From Chelativorans petroleitrophicus (GTDB taxonomy: Bacteria > Pseudomonadota > Alphaproteobacteria > Rhizobiales > Rhizobiaceae): a stretch of DNA of 64,000 nucleotides. A program made the translations under genes and the position numbers. A model generated the notes under the pieces. The model had not been told where the DNA came from, did no database searches, and saw nothing but the letters and a program-made list of their open reading frames with translations. The stretch covers positions 123,497 through 187,496 of the forward strand of contig NZ_JAODNV010000011.1 in the NCBI RefSeq assembly GCF_025398195.1, given 5' to 3'. Below, one piece after another: positions 46,794 through 55,474 of the stretch; position 1 is the stretch's first letter; each line of letters opens with the position of its first letter.

Positions 46794-46811
46794 GGAACGG
46801 TTGTCGTCCCC

Positions 46812-47738
46812 TCACCCGGGGAATTCAAGCCCCATCTCCCGGTAGCGCTCGGGGTCATCGCTCCAGTTCTCGCGCACCTTGACGAACAGGAACAGGTGCA
46901 CCTTCTGCTCCAGTAGATGGCAGAGCTCCTCGCGCGCCGCCTGGCCAATGGCGCGGATCGTGGCACCCTTGTGGCCGAGCACGATCTTCTTCTGGCCCTC
47001 ACGCTCGACATAGATAACCTGCTCGATGCGCACCGAGCCGCCCTTGCGCTCCTCCCACTTCTCGGTCTCCACATGGGCCGAATAGGGCAGTTCCTGGTGA
47101 AGGCGCAGATAGATCTTTTCGCGCGTGATCTCGGCTGCGAGCTGGCGCATAGGCAGATCGGAAATCTGGTCTTCCGGGTAGTACCACGGCCCCTCCGGCA
47201 GGGCCTCCGCCAGATAGTTCATAACGTCCTCGCAGCCGTCGCCGGTCAGCGCCGAAATCATGAAGGTGCGCTCGAACGGTACGCGGGCATTCGCCTCGGC
47301 GGCCAGCACCAGCAGCTTTTCGCGCTTAATACGGTCGATCTTGTTGAGAAGAAGGATTTTCGGCTGACGGATCTGCGCAAGGTTCGCGATGATCGTCTCC
47401 GCATCGCCTAAAATTCCGCGCTCAGCGTCCACAAGGAGCGCCACAATGTCGGCGTCCCTTGCGCCGCCCCAGGCGGTCGTCACCATGGCGCGGTCGAGGC
47501 GGCGGCGCGGGCGGAAGATTCCCGGTGTATCCACGAAAACGATCTGCGTGCGGTCGTGAATGGCAACGCCGCGGATGATGGAGCGCGTCGTCTGCACCTT
47601 GTGGGTGACGATGGAAACCTTGGCGCCCACAAGCTGATTGAGGAGCGTGGACTTGCCAGCGTTGGGGGCGCCGATCAGGGCCACGAAACCCGAGCGGGTA
47701 TTATCCGCCGCATGCGCAGGGTTTGCGGTATCGGTCAT
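46812..47738 (-). CDS. era: GTPase Era
   Basis: Ribosome-assembly GTPase that binds 16S rRNA near its 3' end. The 308 residues have the G1 motif GAPNAGKST, G3 DTPG, G4 NKID and the C-terminal KH domain with the VLGHKGATIRAIGQAAR motif. ATG 47738 gives MTDTANPAH and lies in a 4-base overlap with the rnc stop. A frame extension upstream falls inside rnc. Confidence 0.97.
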   Translation of the reverse strand: MTDTANPAHAADNTRSGFVALIGAPNAGKSTLLNQLVGAKVSIVTHKVQTTRSIIRGVAIHDRTQIVFVDTPGIFRPRRRLDRAMVTTAWGGARDADIVALLVDAERGILGDAETIIANLAQIRQPKILLLNKIDRIKREKLLVLAAEANARVPFERTFMISALTGDGCEDVMNYLAEALPEGPWYYPEDQISDLPMRQLAAEITREKIYLRLHQELPYSAHVETEKWEERKGGSVRIEQVIYVEREGQKKIVLGHKGATIRAIGQAAREELCHLLEQKVHLFLFVKVRENWSDDPERYREMGLEFPG

Positions 47739-48454
47739 GGAGTATCTTCCAGCGGCTTCCATACACCCTCGCGCACGAGAACCTCAGCCGCGGCCGCCTG
47801 TTCCGCCTCGCGCTTCGAGCGGCCGCGTCCGCGCCCCTCGGGATACCCCACAATTCGGACGGCAACGGTGAACACCGGATCGTGATCGGGGCCTTCACGG
47901 CTCTCGATCGTGTATTCCGGCGTGCTGCCTGAAACCTGATGCGACCATTCCTGCAGCGCCGTCTTGGCGTCGGTGCGGGCGGCGCTCGCGGCCTTCGAAC
48001 GTTCGGCCCAATGGGCGCGGATGAAGCGGCGCGCGCCCTCCAGCCCGTCCTGGAGGTAAATGACCGCAACCAGCGCCTCCAGCACATCGGCGCGCATGTT
48101 GACCTGCTTGCGCGCGGCGAGCGCGCGCAGGTCATTGCCCGTGCGAATGAGGTCCGTCAGATCCAGTTCGTCGGCGATCTCCGCCAGCGTCTCGGCGTTG
48201 ACCAGCGCATTGAGGCGAACGGACAATTCCCCTTCGGGCGCTTCCGGGAAATTTTCGTAGAGCATCTCGGCCACCAGTAGGCCAAGCACGCGGTCACCGA
48301 GAAATTCCAAGCGCTGGTAATCGGCGCCCGCAGCCCCGCGGGCGCTGGAATGGGTTAGCGCCCGTTCCAAGAGGGCCGGATCGCGAAAGGTGACACCGGT
48401 GCGCCTTCCGGCCGCCTCGGCAAGTTCGCTGGCGCTCAGGCGCGTGCCTGTCAT
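47735..48454 (-). CDS. rnc: Ribonuclease III
   Basis: Double-strand-specific RNase that processes rRNA precursors. The 239 residues have the nuclease signature RLEFLGDRVLGLLVAE, THSSARG, the catalytic ADVLEALVAVIYLQDG, and a C-terminal double-stranded RNA-binding domain ending GRSKREAEQAAAAEVL. ATG 48454 was chosen as it lies 13 bases after the lepB stop and gives MTGTRLSASEL; the frame is open far upstream but only as an overlap with lepB. Confidence 0.96.
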   Translation of the reverse strand: MTGTRLSASELAEAAGRRTGVTFRDPALLERALTHSSARGAAGADYQRLEFLGDRVLGLLVAEMLYENFPEAPEGELSVRLNALVNAETLAEIADELDLTDLIRTGNDLRALAARKQVNMRADVLEALVAVIYLQDGLEGARRFIRAHWAERSKAASAARTDAKTALQEWSHQVSGSTPEYTIESREGPDHDPVFTVAVRIVGYPEGRGRGRSKREAEQAAAAEVLVREGVWKPLEDTP

Positions 48455-48467
48455 GGTCCTGCCGCCG

Positions 48468-49217
48468 TTATTCGACCCAGTTGAAGATGCGCCCGAGGCG
48501 CACCTCGCCCGGCCAGCGCCAGACCTCCAGGGGGCTTGCCCCGCCGGCAATGGAGAAGAAGATGATGTTGGCCCGGCCCACGAGGTTTTCCGCAGGCACA
48601 AATCCGACCGAGAAGCGGCTGTCGGTGGAGTTGTCGCGATTGTCTCCCATCATGAAGTAGTGACACTCGGGAACGACGAACTCCCGAGTGTTGTCACCGA
48701 TCGAATTGGGCGAAAGGTCCAGCGTGTCGTAGGAAACACCGTTCGGCAGCGTCTCGCGGTAGACGTCAACGGGCCGGTTCATCTCCGTGATGTCGGGATT
48801 GTCGATCTGGCCGACCTTCTCCCGCTTCACAGGCTCGCCGTTGATATAGAGCTGGCCGTCGCGCATCTGGATGCGATCGCCCGGAAGGCCGATCACGCGC
48901 TTGATGTAATCGAGAGAGGGGTCAGGCGGAAACTTGAAGACGACCACGTCGCCGCGCTCGGGCTCCGAACCCCAGATGCGGCCGGAGAAGAGCGGCGGGG
49001 AAAAGGGAAAGGAGTGGTGTGAATAGCCGTAGGCCCATTTGGTGACGAACAGATAGTCGCCCTCCAGCAGCGTCGGCCGCATGGAACCCGATGGGATCGA
49101 GAAAGGCTGGAACAGGAAGGTCCTGATAACCAGCGCCAGCAGGAGCGCCTGAAGAATAACGCTGACAGTCTCGCCGAGACCGCCTGTTTTTTTCCGGGTT
49201 TTGTCGGCCACGCTCAT
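48468..49217 (-). CDS. lepB: Signal peptidase I
   Basis: Membrane serine protease that removes signal peptides. The 249 residues have one N-terminal helix (residues 15-35), the catalytic serine 45 in IPSGSMRPTL, the catalytic lysine in YIKRVIGLPGD, and the late box MMGDNRDNSTDSR. This is the short form with one membrane segment, as in rhizobia. acpS lies 115 bases upstream. Confidence 0.97.
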   Translation of the reverse strand: MSVADKTRKKTGGLGETVSVILQALLLALVIRTFLFQPFSIPSGSMRPTLLEGDYLFVTKWAYGYSHHSFPFSPPLFSGRIWGSEPERGDVVVFKFPPDPSLDYIKRVIGLPGDRIQMRDGQLYINGEPVKREKVGQIDNPDITEMNRPVDVYRETLPNGVSYDTLDLSPNSIGDNTREFVVPECHYFMMGDNRDNSTDSRFSVGFVPAENLVGRANIIFFSIAGGASPLEVWRWPGEVRLGRIFNWVE

Positions 49218-49332
49218 GTCGTCCTCGGTTTGCGTGCGGGCAGGTTCCCGCAGGCCTCAATCGCGTCTCGTCTTATCGGCTCGCAGCGTGCACGGCAATG
49301 CGTGGTTGTCCAGGCAAATTGAAGCATGGCCT

Positions 49333-49734
49333 TCACCTTTCCGGAACGGCTTCGATAATGACGAAGGCCTGGGCGAGCGGATAGTCGTCGGTAATCGTCA
49401 GATGAACCAGCGGCCGGTAACCCTCCGGCGTAAGCTCGCGGAGGCGCTTGGCCGCGCCGCCGGTCAGCTCCATGGTGGGTTTTCCGCTCGGCAGATTCAC
49501 CACCCCCATATCGCGCCAGAACACGCCGCGCGACAGACCCGTGCCGAGCGCCTTGGCACAAGCCTCCTTGGCCGCAAAGCGTTTCGCGTAGGAGGCGGCG
49601 CGCTCGCGCCTGCGGTCGGACTTGCGCTGTTCGACCTCCGTAAAGACACGCTGCGTGAATCGCTCGCCGTAGCGCGCCAGCGTCTTCTCGATGCGGCGGA
49701 TGTCGATCAGATCACTGCCAAGCCCGATGATCAT
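49333..49734 (-). CDS. acpS: Holo-ACP synthase
   Basis: Transfers phosphopantetheine from CoA to the serine of AcpP, the product of the gene near 7.2 kb. The 133 residues contain [16 protein letters not shown] with the magnesium aspartate and [14 protein letters not shown] with the catalytic glutamate and lysine. The length is normal. Its start overlaps the stop of the DUF2062 gene by 4 bases. Confidence 0.95.
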   Translation of the reverse strand: MIIGLGSDLIDIRRIEKTLARYGERFTQRVFTEVEQRKSDRRRERAASYAKRFAAKEACAKALGTGLSRGVFWRDMGVVNLPSGKPTMELTGGAAKRLRELTPEGYRPLVHLTITDDYPLAQAFVIIEAVPER

Positions 49735-50321
49735 GAAACGATCGCACCGATGTTCGTGTGATTGCCGGCGCGATTTCGCGCCCGCTCGGCCAGATGCTTC
49801 TTCCGCTGTTCACGAAAGGCAACCGCCGCCCAGCGCGTAAGCACGTAACAGAGAAGCGCGGCCGCCAGGCCCAGGGGAAGCGAGCCCACAGCCATCGGTT
49901 TCAGAAACGGCTCCCAAAGCTCGGCGAACTCCAGGTGCCATAGGAGATGCCCGATATCCTGCGGTCCCATTCCGGCCGGATACCAGCCATGAAGGATGAG
50001 CTTGCCAATTTCCAGGGTGGTGCCCCATACCAAAGGAAAGGTCAACGGATTTCCGACAAACGTCCCGATAGCCGAGGCCACCAGATTGCCCCGGATGATC
50101 CAGGCAATTGCGGCCGCGATCATGAAATGGAACCCCACAAACGGCGTGAAGGAGGCAAAGACGCCCGCAGCGACGCCGGCCGCGATCGCGTGAGGCGTTG
50201 CGCTGAGCCGCAGCGCCCGCTTTGCGAAATATTGTGCTGACCGCCAATAGGAGCGCCGAGGCCAGATCATCATCCTCAGCCTCTCGAGGAAATCGGCATT
50301 TTTCCTGCTTTTGAACAGCAT
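49731..50321 (-). CDS. DUF2062 membrane protein
   Basis: Inner-membrane protein of unknown function, 196 residues. The family block [26 protein letters not shown] is followed by hydrophobic helices with [13 protein letters not shown], and a basic tail. ATG 50321 gives the usual rhizobial start [11 protein letters not shown], but GAGGG lies only 2 bases before it; GTG 50339, six codons upstream, is an alternative. It sits between rsh and acpS and overlaps the latter. Confidence 0.85.
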   Translation of the reverse strand: MLFKSRKNADFLERLRMMIWPRRSYWRSAQYFAKRALRLSATPHAIAAGVAAGVFASFTPFVGFHFMIAAAIAWIIRGNLVASAIGTFVGNPLTFPLVWGTTLEIGKLILHGWYPAGMGPQDIGHLLWHLEFAELWEPFLKPMAVGSLPLGLAAALLCYVLTRWAAVAFREQRKKHLAERARNRAGNHTNIGAIVS

Positions 50322-50569
50322 ATCCCTCAAGACCGCCACTTCGCCGCCGGGGCCGGCATTGCACGGGCATACACCGGTTCCGTTAATGGGGTATTCTGCG
50401 GAGCCGCCAGCCCGGCTGCAGAATATCTAAGCACTGAACAGACAGAAGCAAACCGGCAGCGCCCGAAGGACACTCGCGCCCATCCCGATCCACCCGGATT
50501 CCTTTTTGCTAGGGTGCCGCATAGGCGGAAATGAGGCGATGCCTGTTGACGGAGGAAAGCGGAGGCAAC

Positions 50570-52816
50570 TCATCCGTTCACCCGACGCACATCGCTGACG
50601 CATGACGCTTCCTTGAGCTGCGAGATAAGGCGGTTCAGGTGCTTCAGGTCCCAGACCTCCAGATCGAAGATCATCTCCGTGAAGTCGGGCGCCGTGCGCG
50701 CCATGGATAGCGTGTGGATGTTCGCATCATTCGTGGCGATCACCTGGGCGATGGCGGCAAGTGAACCCGGCTCGTTGATCGCGGTGACAGACAGGCGCGC
50801 GGGAAAGCGCTCCTTCATGTTTTCGTCGATGTCCCAGCGCACGTCGATCCAGCGTTCCGGCTGATCGTCGAAGGCCGTCAGCGACGGCGACTGGATGGGA
50901 TAGATGGTGATGCCCTGGCCCGGCGTAAGGATGCCTACGATGCGGTCGCCCGGCACCGCGCCCTCCGGCGCGAAACGCACAGGCAGGTCGCCCGACACGC
51001 CCCGGATGGGCAGTGCCCCGTTCTCGCCCCCGGAAGACTCCCTGCCCTTCTCCTTGCGATTGCGGCGCCCGGCCCTGCCCGGAATCTGGAACAGCATGCC
51101 GGCGGCATTGCGCAGGTTGAACCAGCCTTCTTCGCGCCGCTTCGGCCCCTGGGTCACGCGCTCGTCCTTGTAATCGGGGAAGACCGCATGAATGACGTCC
51201 TGGCTGGAAAGCTCGCCTCGCCCGACGGCGGCCAGCACGTCCTCCACGTCCTTGCGGGCAAGCCGGGGCAGAACCGGCTTCAGAAGGTCCTTCGAGAAGG
51301 TCTTTCCCGCCCGCTCGAAGGCGCGTTCCAGAATGCGTGCGCCCAGCCCCGAATATTGCTTGCGGATGGCGTTCCTGGTGGCCCGCCTTATAGCGGAGCG
51401 GGCCTTGCCCGTGACCACCACCGATTCCCAGGCAGCCGGCGGAACCTGCGCCTTAGAGCGGATGATTTCTACCTCGTCTCCGTTCTTGAGCTCTGTCATA
51501 AGCGGCATGATCCGGCCGTTGATCTTGGCGCCCACACAGGAATCGCCAACTTCGGTGTGCACCGCATAAGCAAAATCGATCGGTGTCGCTCCTCGCGGCA
51601 GCGCGATCAGCCGCCCCTTGGGCGTGAAACAGAAGACCTGGTCGTGGAACAGCTCCAGCTTCGTGTTTTCCAGGAAGTCTTCCGGATTGTCGCCTTCCGA
51701 CAGCGCCTCGATAGTGCGGCGAAGCCAGGCATAGGCATTGGTGTCCCGTGAAATCTGGTTGCCGGGACCGTTGGCGTTCGGACCGAAATCCTTGTAGAGC
51801 GAGTGCGCCGCCACGCCATACTCGGCGATGCGGTCCATCTCGTGCGTGCGGATCTGCAGTTCCACGCGCTGCCTTGAGGGACCGACGATCGTGGTGTGGA
51901 TCGAGCGGTAATCGTTCTGTTTCGGCGTCGAAATGTAGTCCTTGAAGCGGCCGGGCACCATGGACCAGGTGGTATGGATCGCGCCCAGCGCGCGATAGCA
52001 ATCCTCCACCGTATCGACGATCACGCGGAAACCAAAGATGTCGGAGAGCTGCTCGAAGGAGAGCGCCTTGGCCTCCATCTTTCTGAACACTGACCACGGC
52101 TTCTTCTGCCGGCTCTTCACAACCGCATTGATCTGATACTTTTCGAAGAGCCTGGCGAGTGCCGCTTCGATCTCGCTGATAACGCCGCGGTTGCGCTCGG
52201 TGAGATCGGAAAGCCGCTCGGTGACGGCATGATAGGCTTCCGGGTTGATGTAGCGGAAGGCTAGCTCCTCCAGCTCTTCGCGCATGTCCTGCATCCCCAT
52301 GCGCCCGGCGAGCGGCGCATAGATTTCCATCGTCTCCTCGGCGATCCTCAGCCGTTTGTGCACGGGCACGTGGTCGAGCGTGCGCATGTTGTGCAGGCGA
52401 TCGGCCAGCTTGACGAGGAGGACGCGCACGTCCTCGGAAATGGCGAGAAGAAGCTTGCGCAAATTTTCCGCCTGCTCTGCCTTGGAGGAGACAAGGTCGA
52501 GCTTCTTCAGCTTCGTGAGACCCTCCACCAAGGCACCGATCTCGGGACCGAACAGCTCGTCGATCTCCGCCCGCGTGGCGGTTGTGTCCTCGATCGTATC
52601 GTGCAGAAGCGCCACGGCGATGGTCGCCTCATCGAGATGCATCTCGGTGAGGATCGCCGCGACTTCCAGCGGATGGGAAAAGTAGGGATCGCCCGAGGCG
52701 CGCTTCTGATGGCCATGCTTCTGCATGGCATAGACATATGCCTTATTCAGAAGCGCCTCGTTGACGTCCGGCTTGTAGCGCTGCACGCGCTCGACAAGCT
52801 CATACTGGCGCATCAT
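50570..52816 (-). CDS. rsh: Bifunctional (p)ppGpp synthetase/hydrolase (Rsh)
   Basis: Stringent-response enzyme that makes and breaks (p)ppGpp. The 748 residues have an intact hydrolase HD domain (FSHPLEVAAIL, VALLHDTIEDT; about 25-180), a synthetase domain (RVIVDTVEDCYRALGAIH, KDYISTPKQNDYRSIHTT; about 240-350), a TGS domain (about 390-450), and a C-terminal ACT domain (about 670-745). Alphaproteobacteria usually have this single long enzyme. Two ATG codons are adjacent; 52816 is nearer the GAAGGAGGGAG site. That site is covered by a predicted 9-base-pair stem in the leader. Confidence 0.96.
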   Translation of the reverse strand: MMRQYELVERVQRYKPDVNEALLNKAYVYAMQKHGHQKRASGDPYFSHPLEVAAILTEMHLDEATIAVALLHDTIEDTTATRAEIDELFGPEIGALVEGLTKLKKLDLVSSKAEQAENLRKLLLAISEDVRVLLVKLADRLHNMRTLDHVPVHKRLRIAEETMEIYAPLAGRMGMQDMREELEELAFRYINPEAYHAVTERLSDLTERNRGVISEIEAALARLFEKYQINAVVKSRQKKPWSVFRKMEAKALSFEQLSDIFGFRVIVDTVEDCYRALGAIHTTWSMVPGRFKDYISTPKQNDYRSIHTTIVGPSRQRVELQIRTHEMDRIAEYGVAAHSLYKDFGPNANGPGNQISRDTNAYAWLRRTIEALSEGDNPEDFLENTKLELFHDQVFCFTPKGRLIALPRGATPIDFAYAVHTEVGDSCVGAKINGRIMPLMTELKNGDEVEIIRSKAQVPPAAWESVVVTGKARSAIRRATRNAIRKQYSGLGARILERAFERAGKTFSKDLLKPVLPRLARKDVEDVLAAVGRGELSSQDVIHAVFPDYKDERVTQGPKRREEGWFNLRNAAGMLFQIPGRAGRRNRKEKGRESSGGENGALPIRGVSGDLPVRFAPEGAVPGDRIVGILTPGQGITIYPIQSPSLTAFDDQPERWIDVRWDIDENMKERFPARLSVTAINEPGSLAAIAQVIATNDANIHTLSMARTAPDFTEMIFDLEVWDLKHLNRLISQLKEASCVSDVRRVNG

Positions 52817-52828
52817 GGGCGGCGTCTC

Positions 52829-52900
52829 CCTCCTTCAGGCATGCCGCCCTACCAGTACGTGCGGCCCCCTATGCGGCAGCACCGCCACAGATGAAGGAGG
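52829..52900 (-). promoter_or_regulatory. Leader stem covering the rsh ribosome binding site
   Basis: In the minus-strand transcript, CCTCCTTCA (52900-52892) is exactly complementary to TGAAGGAGG (52837-52829), which is the Shine-Dalgarno sequence of rsh. Inside it, TGCCGC and GCGGCA can pair as well. The two nested stems would hide the ribosome binding site in the short gap between rpoZ and rsh. This suggests translational control, but the folding is inferred by eye. Confidence 0.5.
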
Positions 52901-52918
52901 CACAGCACGGGCGATACC

Positions 52919-53305
52919 TCAGAAGTCGTCGTTTTTCTCCGGCGGAACCAGCCCCTCGATGCCAGCGAGCAGGTCCTCTTCGCTCATGCGATCGAAGGCG
53001 ACAGCCTCCTCGCCAAGCACATCCGCTTCCCGACCATCCGCCGGAGCAAGCGCGGGAACATCCTCGGGCTCGTCCACTTCCACATGCTTCTGCAGCGAGT
53101 GGATGAGATCCTCCTTCAGATCGCCCGGGGAAAGCGTCTCCTCGGCGATCTCGCGTAGGGCCACCACCGGGTTCTTGTCGTTGTCGCGGTCCACAGTGAT
53201 CGGCGCGCCCTGGGAAATCTGGCGCGCTCTGTGGCTTGCCAGCAGCACGAGTTCGAACCGGTTCTCGACCTTGTCGATGCAGTCCTCAACGGTTACGCGG
53301 GCCAT
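52919..53305 (-). CDS. rpoZ: RNA polymerase omega subunit
   Basis: Small RNA polymerase subunit that helps fold the beta-prime subunit; with beta-prime it forms a ppGpp site in some bacteria. The 128 residues begin [30 protein letters not shown], the standard omega start, and have an acidic C-terminal extension of about 55 residues ([20 protein letters not shown]) common in Rhizobiales. The ribosome binding site is AGGGGCAGGAA. It is directly upstream of rsh. Confidence 0.96.
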   Translation of the reverse strand: MARVTVEDCIDKVENRFELVLLASHRARQISQGAPITVDRDNDKNPVVALREIAEETLSPGDLKEDLIHSLQKHVEVDEPEDVPALAPADGREADVLGEEAVAFDRMSEEDLLAGIEGLVPPEKNDDF

Positions 53306-53615
53306 TTCCTGCCCCTTTCTTCTCAAGCAGATCTGCGGGAAAAACCTGCGCGGGTGATAGCTTCTCCGAGCGCAAAATACAAGAGTTGCGCCTCCCGGCG
53401 GGATGAGCCGGCAGCCACACCTGCTTTTCAGGTTCTTGCCCTCGGCTCGCCCTTTTTCGGGCGCGTTCACCAAACGAAGATTTTTTCTCTCTGCAATTTA
53501 ATTGGCATTGGCTTAAAAACAAGTCCGCACTATGTCTGCATGCGTGCTTCGGCACCGCATATTCGGTGCCGGGAGGTGTTCGTGCCCAGTGATTGCCACG
53601 AAGGATATTTGAACC
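53306..53615. other. Divergent promoter region between rpoZ and the NYN gene
   Basis: This 310-base gap serves both directions. Toward the NYN gene, TTGGCT (53508-53513) and TATGTC (53531-53536) are 17 bases apart and resemble -35 and -10 boxes. A perfect 8-base-pair hairpin, CGGCACCG and CGGTGCCG (53550-53571), falls in the NYN leader. A weaker CGCCC/GGGCG hairpin with a T-rich loop lies near 53450. No gene or known RNA was recognised. Confidence 0.5.
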
Positions 53616-54206
53616 ATGTTTGACCCTCGCGAAAAGATCGCCATGTTTATCGACGGTGCGAATCTTTACGCCACGTCTCGTGCGCTGGGCTTCGATATAG
53701 ATTATCGCAAGCTGTTGGCGACCTTCCAGAAGCGGGCCTATCTTCTGAGGGCGTATTACTATACGGCCCTGGTGGAAGATCAGGAATATTCATCGATACG
53801 GCCGCTGATCGACTGGCTCGATTACAACGGCTACAAGGTCGTGACAAAGCCTGCGAAGGAATTCACGGATTCCACCGGCCGCCGGAAGATCAAGGGCAAC
53901 ATGGACATCGAACTGACGATCGACGCGCTGGAGCTCGTCGACGTGGTCGATCACTATGTCATCTTCTCCGGCGACGGAGATTTCCGCACCCTGGTCGAGG
54001 CGCTGCAGCGCAAGGGCCGCAAGGTCAGCATCGTCTCCACGATCCAATCGCAGCCGCCCATGATCTCGGACGAGCTGCGGCGGCAGGCCGACAGCTTCAT
54101 CGACCTGGCGTCGCTGCAGGCGGAGATCGGCCGCGACCCGTCGGAGCGCGCCGTGCGGCGGCAGGACCCCGCCGAAGACGACAAGGACGACGACGACAAC
54201 GAATGA
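53616..54206 (+). CDS. NYN domain protein, LabA/DUF88-like
   Basis: Predicted PIN-like ribonuclease of the NYN family. The 196 residues contain AMFIDGANLYATSRALG at the N terminus, GNMDIELTIDALELVD, and FSGDGDFRTLVEALQRKGRKV; the aspartates in DGAN, MDIELTID and SGDGD form the expected metal site. The tail after residue 170 is very acidic (EDDKDDDDNE). It overlaps the uracil-DNA glycosylase gene by 4 bases, so an RNA or DNA processing role in common is possible. Confidence 0.92.
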   Translation: MFDPREKIAMFIDGANLYATSRALGFDIDYRKLLATFQKRAYLLRAYYYTALVEDQEYSSIRPLIDWLDYNGYKVVTKPAKEFTDSTGRRKIKGNMDIELTIDALELVDVVDHYVIFSGDGDFRTLVEALQRKGRKVSIVSTIQSQPPMISDELRRQADSFIDLASLQAEIGRDPSERAVRRQDPAEDDKDDDDNE

Positions 54207-54874
54207 GCATTCCGGCGACCGTAGAGCCGCCGCGCGACTGCGCCCTCTGCCCGCGCCTTTCTGCCTTTGTGGCCGAGTGGCGGGCCAACGAGCCCGATTG
54301 GCACAATGCACCGGTACCGACCTTTCTGCCCGCTGGCGGGGCGGAAGCGGTGCGGCTGCTGATTGTGGGTCTGGCGCCGGGACTGCGCGGCGCCAACCGT
54401 ACGGGCCGGCCCTTCACCGGCGATTATGCCGGCACACTTCTCTACGAAACGCTGATCGACTTCGGCTTCGCGCGCGGCCGCTTCGAGGCACGCCCCGATG
54501 ACAGCCTTGAGCTTATCGATGCGGCGGTGACCAATGCGGTGCGCTGTGTGCCGCCGGAGAACAAGCCGGTAGGAAGTGAGGTGAAGACGTGCCGCGAGGC
54601 CTTTCTGAGGCCCACGCTCCGGCACCTGCCAAATCTGGCCGCCATCGTGACGCTCGGCCGGATCGCACATGACTCCACGGTCCGTGCGCTCGGCCTGCCA
54701 GCCAGCGCCTTGCCCTTCTCCCATGGTGCCGAACAGGCGGCTGGTCCGATCCGCATCTTCTCCAGCTATCACTGCTCGCGATACAATACGAATACGGGCG
54801 TGCTGACGGAGAAGATGTTCAGGGATGTGTTTGCGAGAGTGAAGGGGTATTTGGGGGAAGCGAATAGCGAGTAG
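54203..54874 (+). CDS. Family 5 uracil-DNA glycosylase
   Basis: Iron-sulfur uracil-DNA glycosylase that removes uracil and other deaminated bases. The 223 residues have LIVGLAPGLRGANRTGRPFTGD (shown in two parts: GLAPGLRGANRTG and RPFTGD), NAVRCVPPENKPVG, and HCSRYNTNTG, the family 5 (UDGb) form of the three motifs. Cysteines for the cluster are in CALC and in the RC...TC pair. The last codons (GEANSE) and the stop are formed by the start of a 7-base repeat array, so the C terminus may have been altered by repeat expansion. Confidence 0.9.
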   Translation: MSIPATVEPPRDCALCPRLSAFVAEWRANEPDWHNAPVPTFLPAGGAEAVRLLIVGLAPGLRGANRTGRPFTGDYAGTLLYETLIDFGFARGRFEARPDDSLELIDAAVTNAVRCVPPENKPVGSEVKTCREAFLRPTLRHLPNLAAIVTLGRIAHDSTVRALGLPASALPFSHGAEQAAGPIRIFSSYHCSRYNTNTGVLTEKMFRDVFARVKGYLGEANSE

Positions 54875-54968
54875 CGGATAGGGATTAGGGAACAGTACGT
54901 GACGAAGGGTGAATGAATCAGCTTCGCCGTGGAGGGCTAAATTCCCCTAATCGCTACTCCCTATTCGC
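54860..54968. repeat. Inverted arrays of 7-base repeats between udg and smpB
   Basis: Five tandem 7-base units run on the plus strand: GCGAATA (54860), GCGAGTA (54867), GCGGATA (54874), GGGATTA (54881) and GGGAACA (54888). On the minus strand four units run from 54968 down: GCGAATA, GGGAGTA, GCGATTA and GGGGAAT, ending at 54941. The arrays are inverted and 46 bases apart, so they could fold into one large imperfect hairpin between two convergent genes. The first units lie inside the udg reading frame. The minus-strand array starts just after the smpB stop codon. Confidence 0.85.
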
Positions 54969-54975
54969 TCCCTCC

Positions 54976-55449
54976 TCATCCCCTCTCCTTCAACACCCTC
55001 GCCTTCTCCCTCGCCCAGTCGCGGCGCTTCACGGTCTCGCGTTTGTCGTGCAGCTTTTTGCCGCGGGCGACGGCGAGCTGCAGCTTGGCAAGGCCCCGCT
55101 CGTTGAAATAGAGCCGCAAGGGCACCATGGTCATGCCCTCGCGCTCGACCGCCTGGGCTAGCCGGGCAAGCTCTCTCTTGGAAACGAGCAGCTTGCGGCG
55201 GCGGCGGGGCTCATGGTTGAAACGGTTGCCGGCCGAATATTCGGGCACGTAGGAATTGATCAGCCAGAGCTCGCCGCCTTCCACCGAGGCGTAGGACTCC
55301 TGAATGTTGGCCTGCCCCTCGCGCAGCGACTTGACCTCCGTGCCGGTGAGCACGATGCCCGCCTCGAGCGTATCGACGATCTCGTAGGCGAAGCGCGCCT
55401 TGCGGTTATCCGCGATCGTGCGGCTGTTCGGGTTCTTGTCCTTTGCCAT
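54976..55449 (-). CDS. smpB: tmRNA-binding protein SmpB
   Basis: Partner of tmRNA in rescue of stalled ribosomes. The 157 residues have [22 protein letters not shown] split by the family motif [10 protein letters not shown], then [22 protein letters not shown] and the basic C-terminal tail [17 protein letters not shown] that enters the ribosome. Its stop codon is followed at once by the repeat array. dapA lies 25 bases upstream on the same strand. Confidence 0.97.
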   Translation of the reverse strand: MAKDKNPNSRTIADNRKARFAYEIVDTLEAGIVLTGTEVKSLREGQANIQESYASVEGGELWLINSYVPEYSAGNRFNHEPRRRRKLLVSKRELARLAQAVEREGMTMVPLRLYFNERGLAKLQLAVARGKKLHDKRETVKRRDWAREKARVLKERG

Positions 55450-55474
55450 GGGGGAAAAAGGTGGCGGGCCCGGA

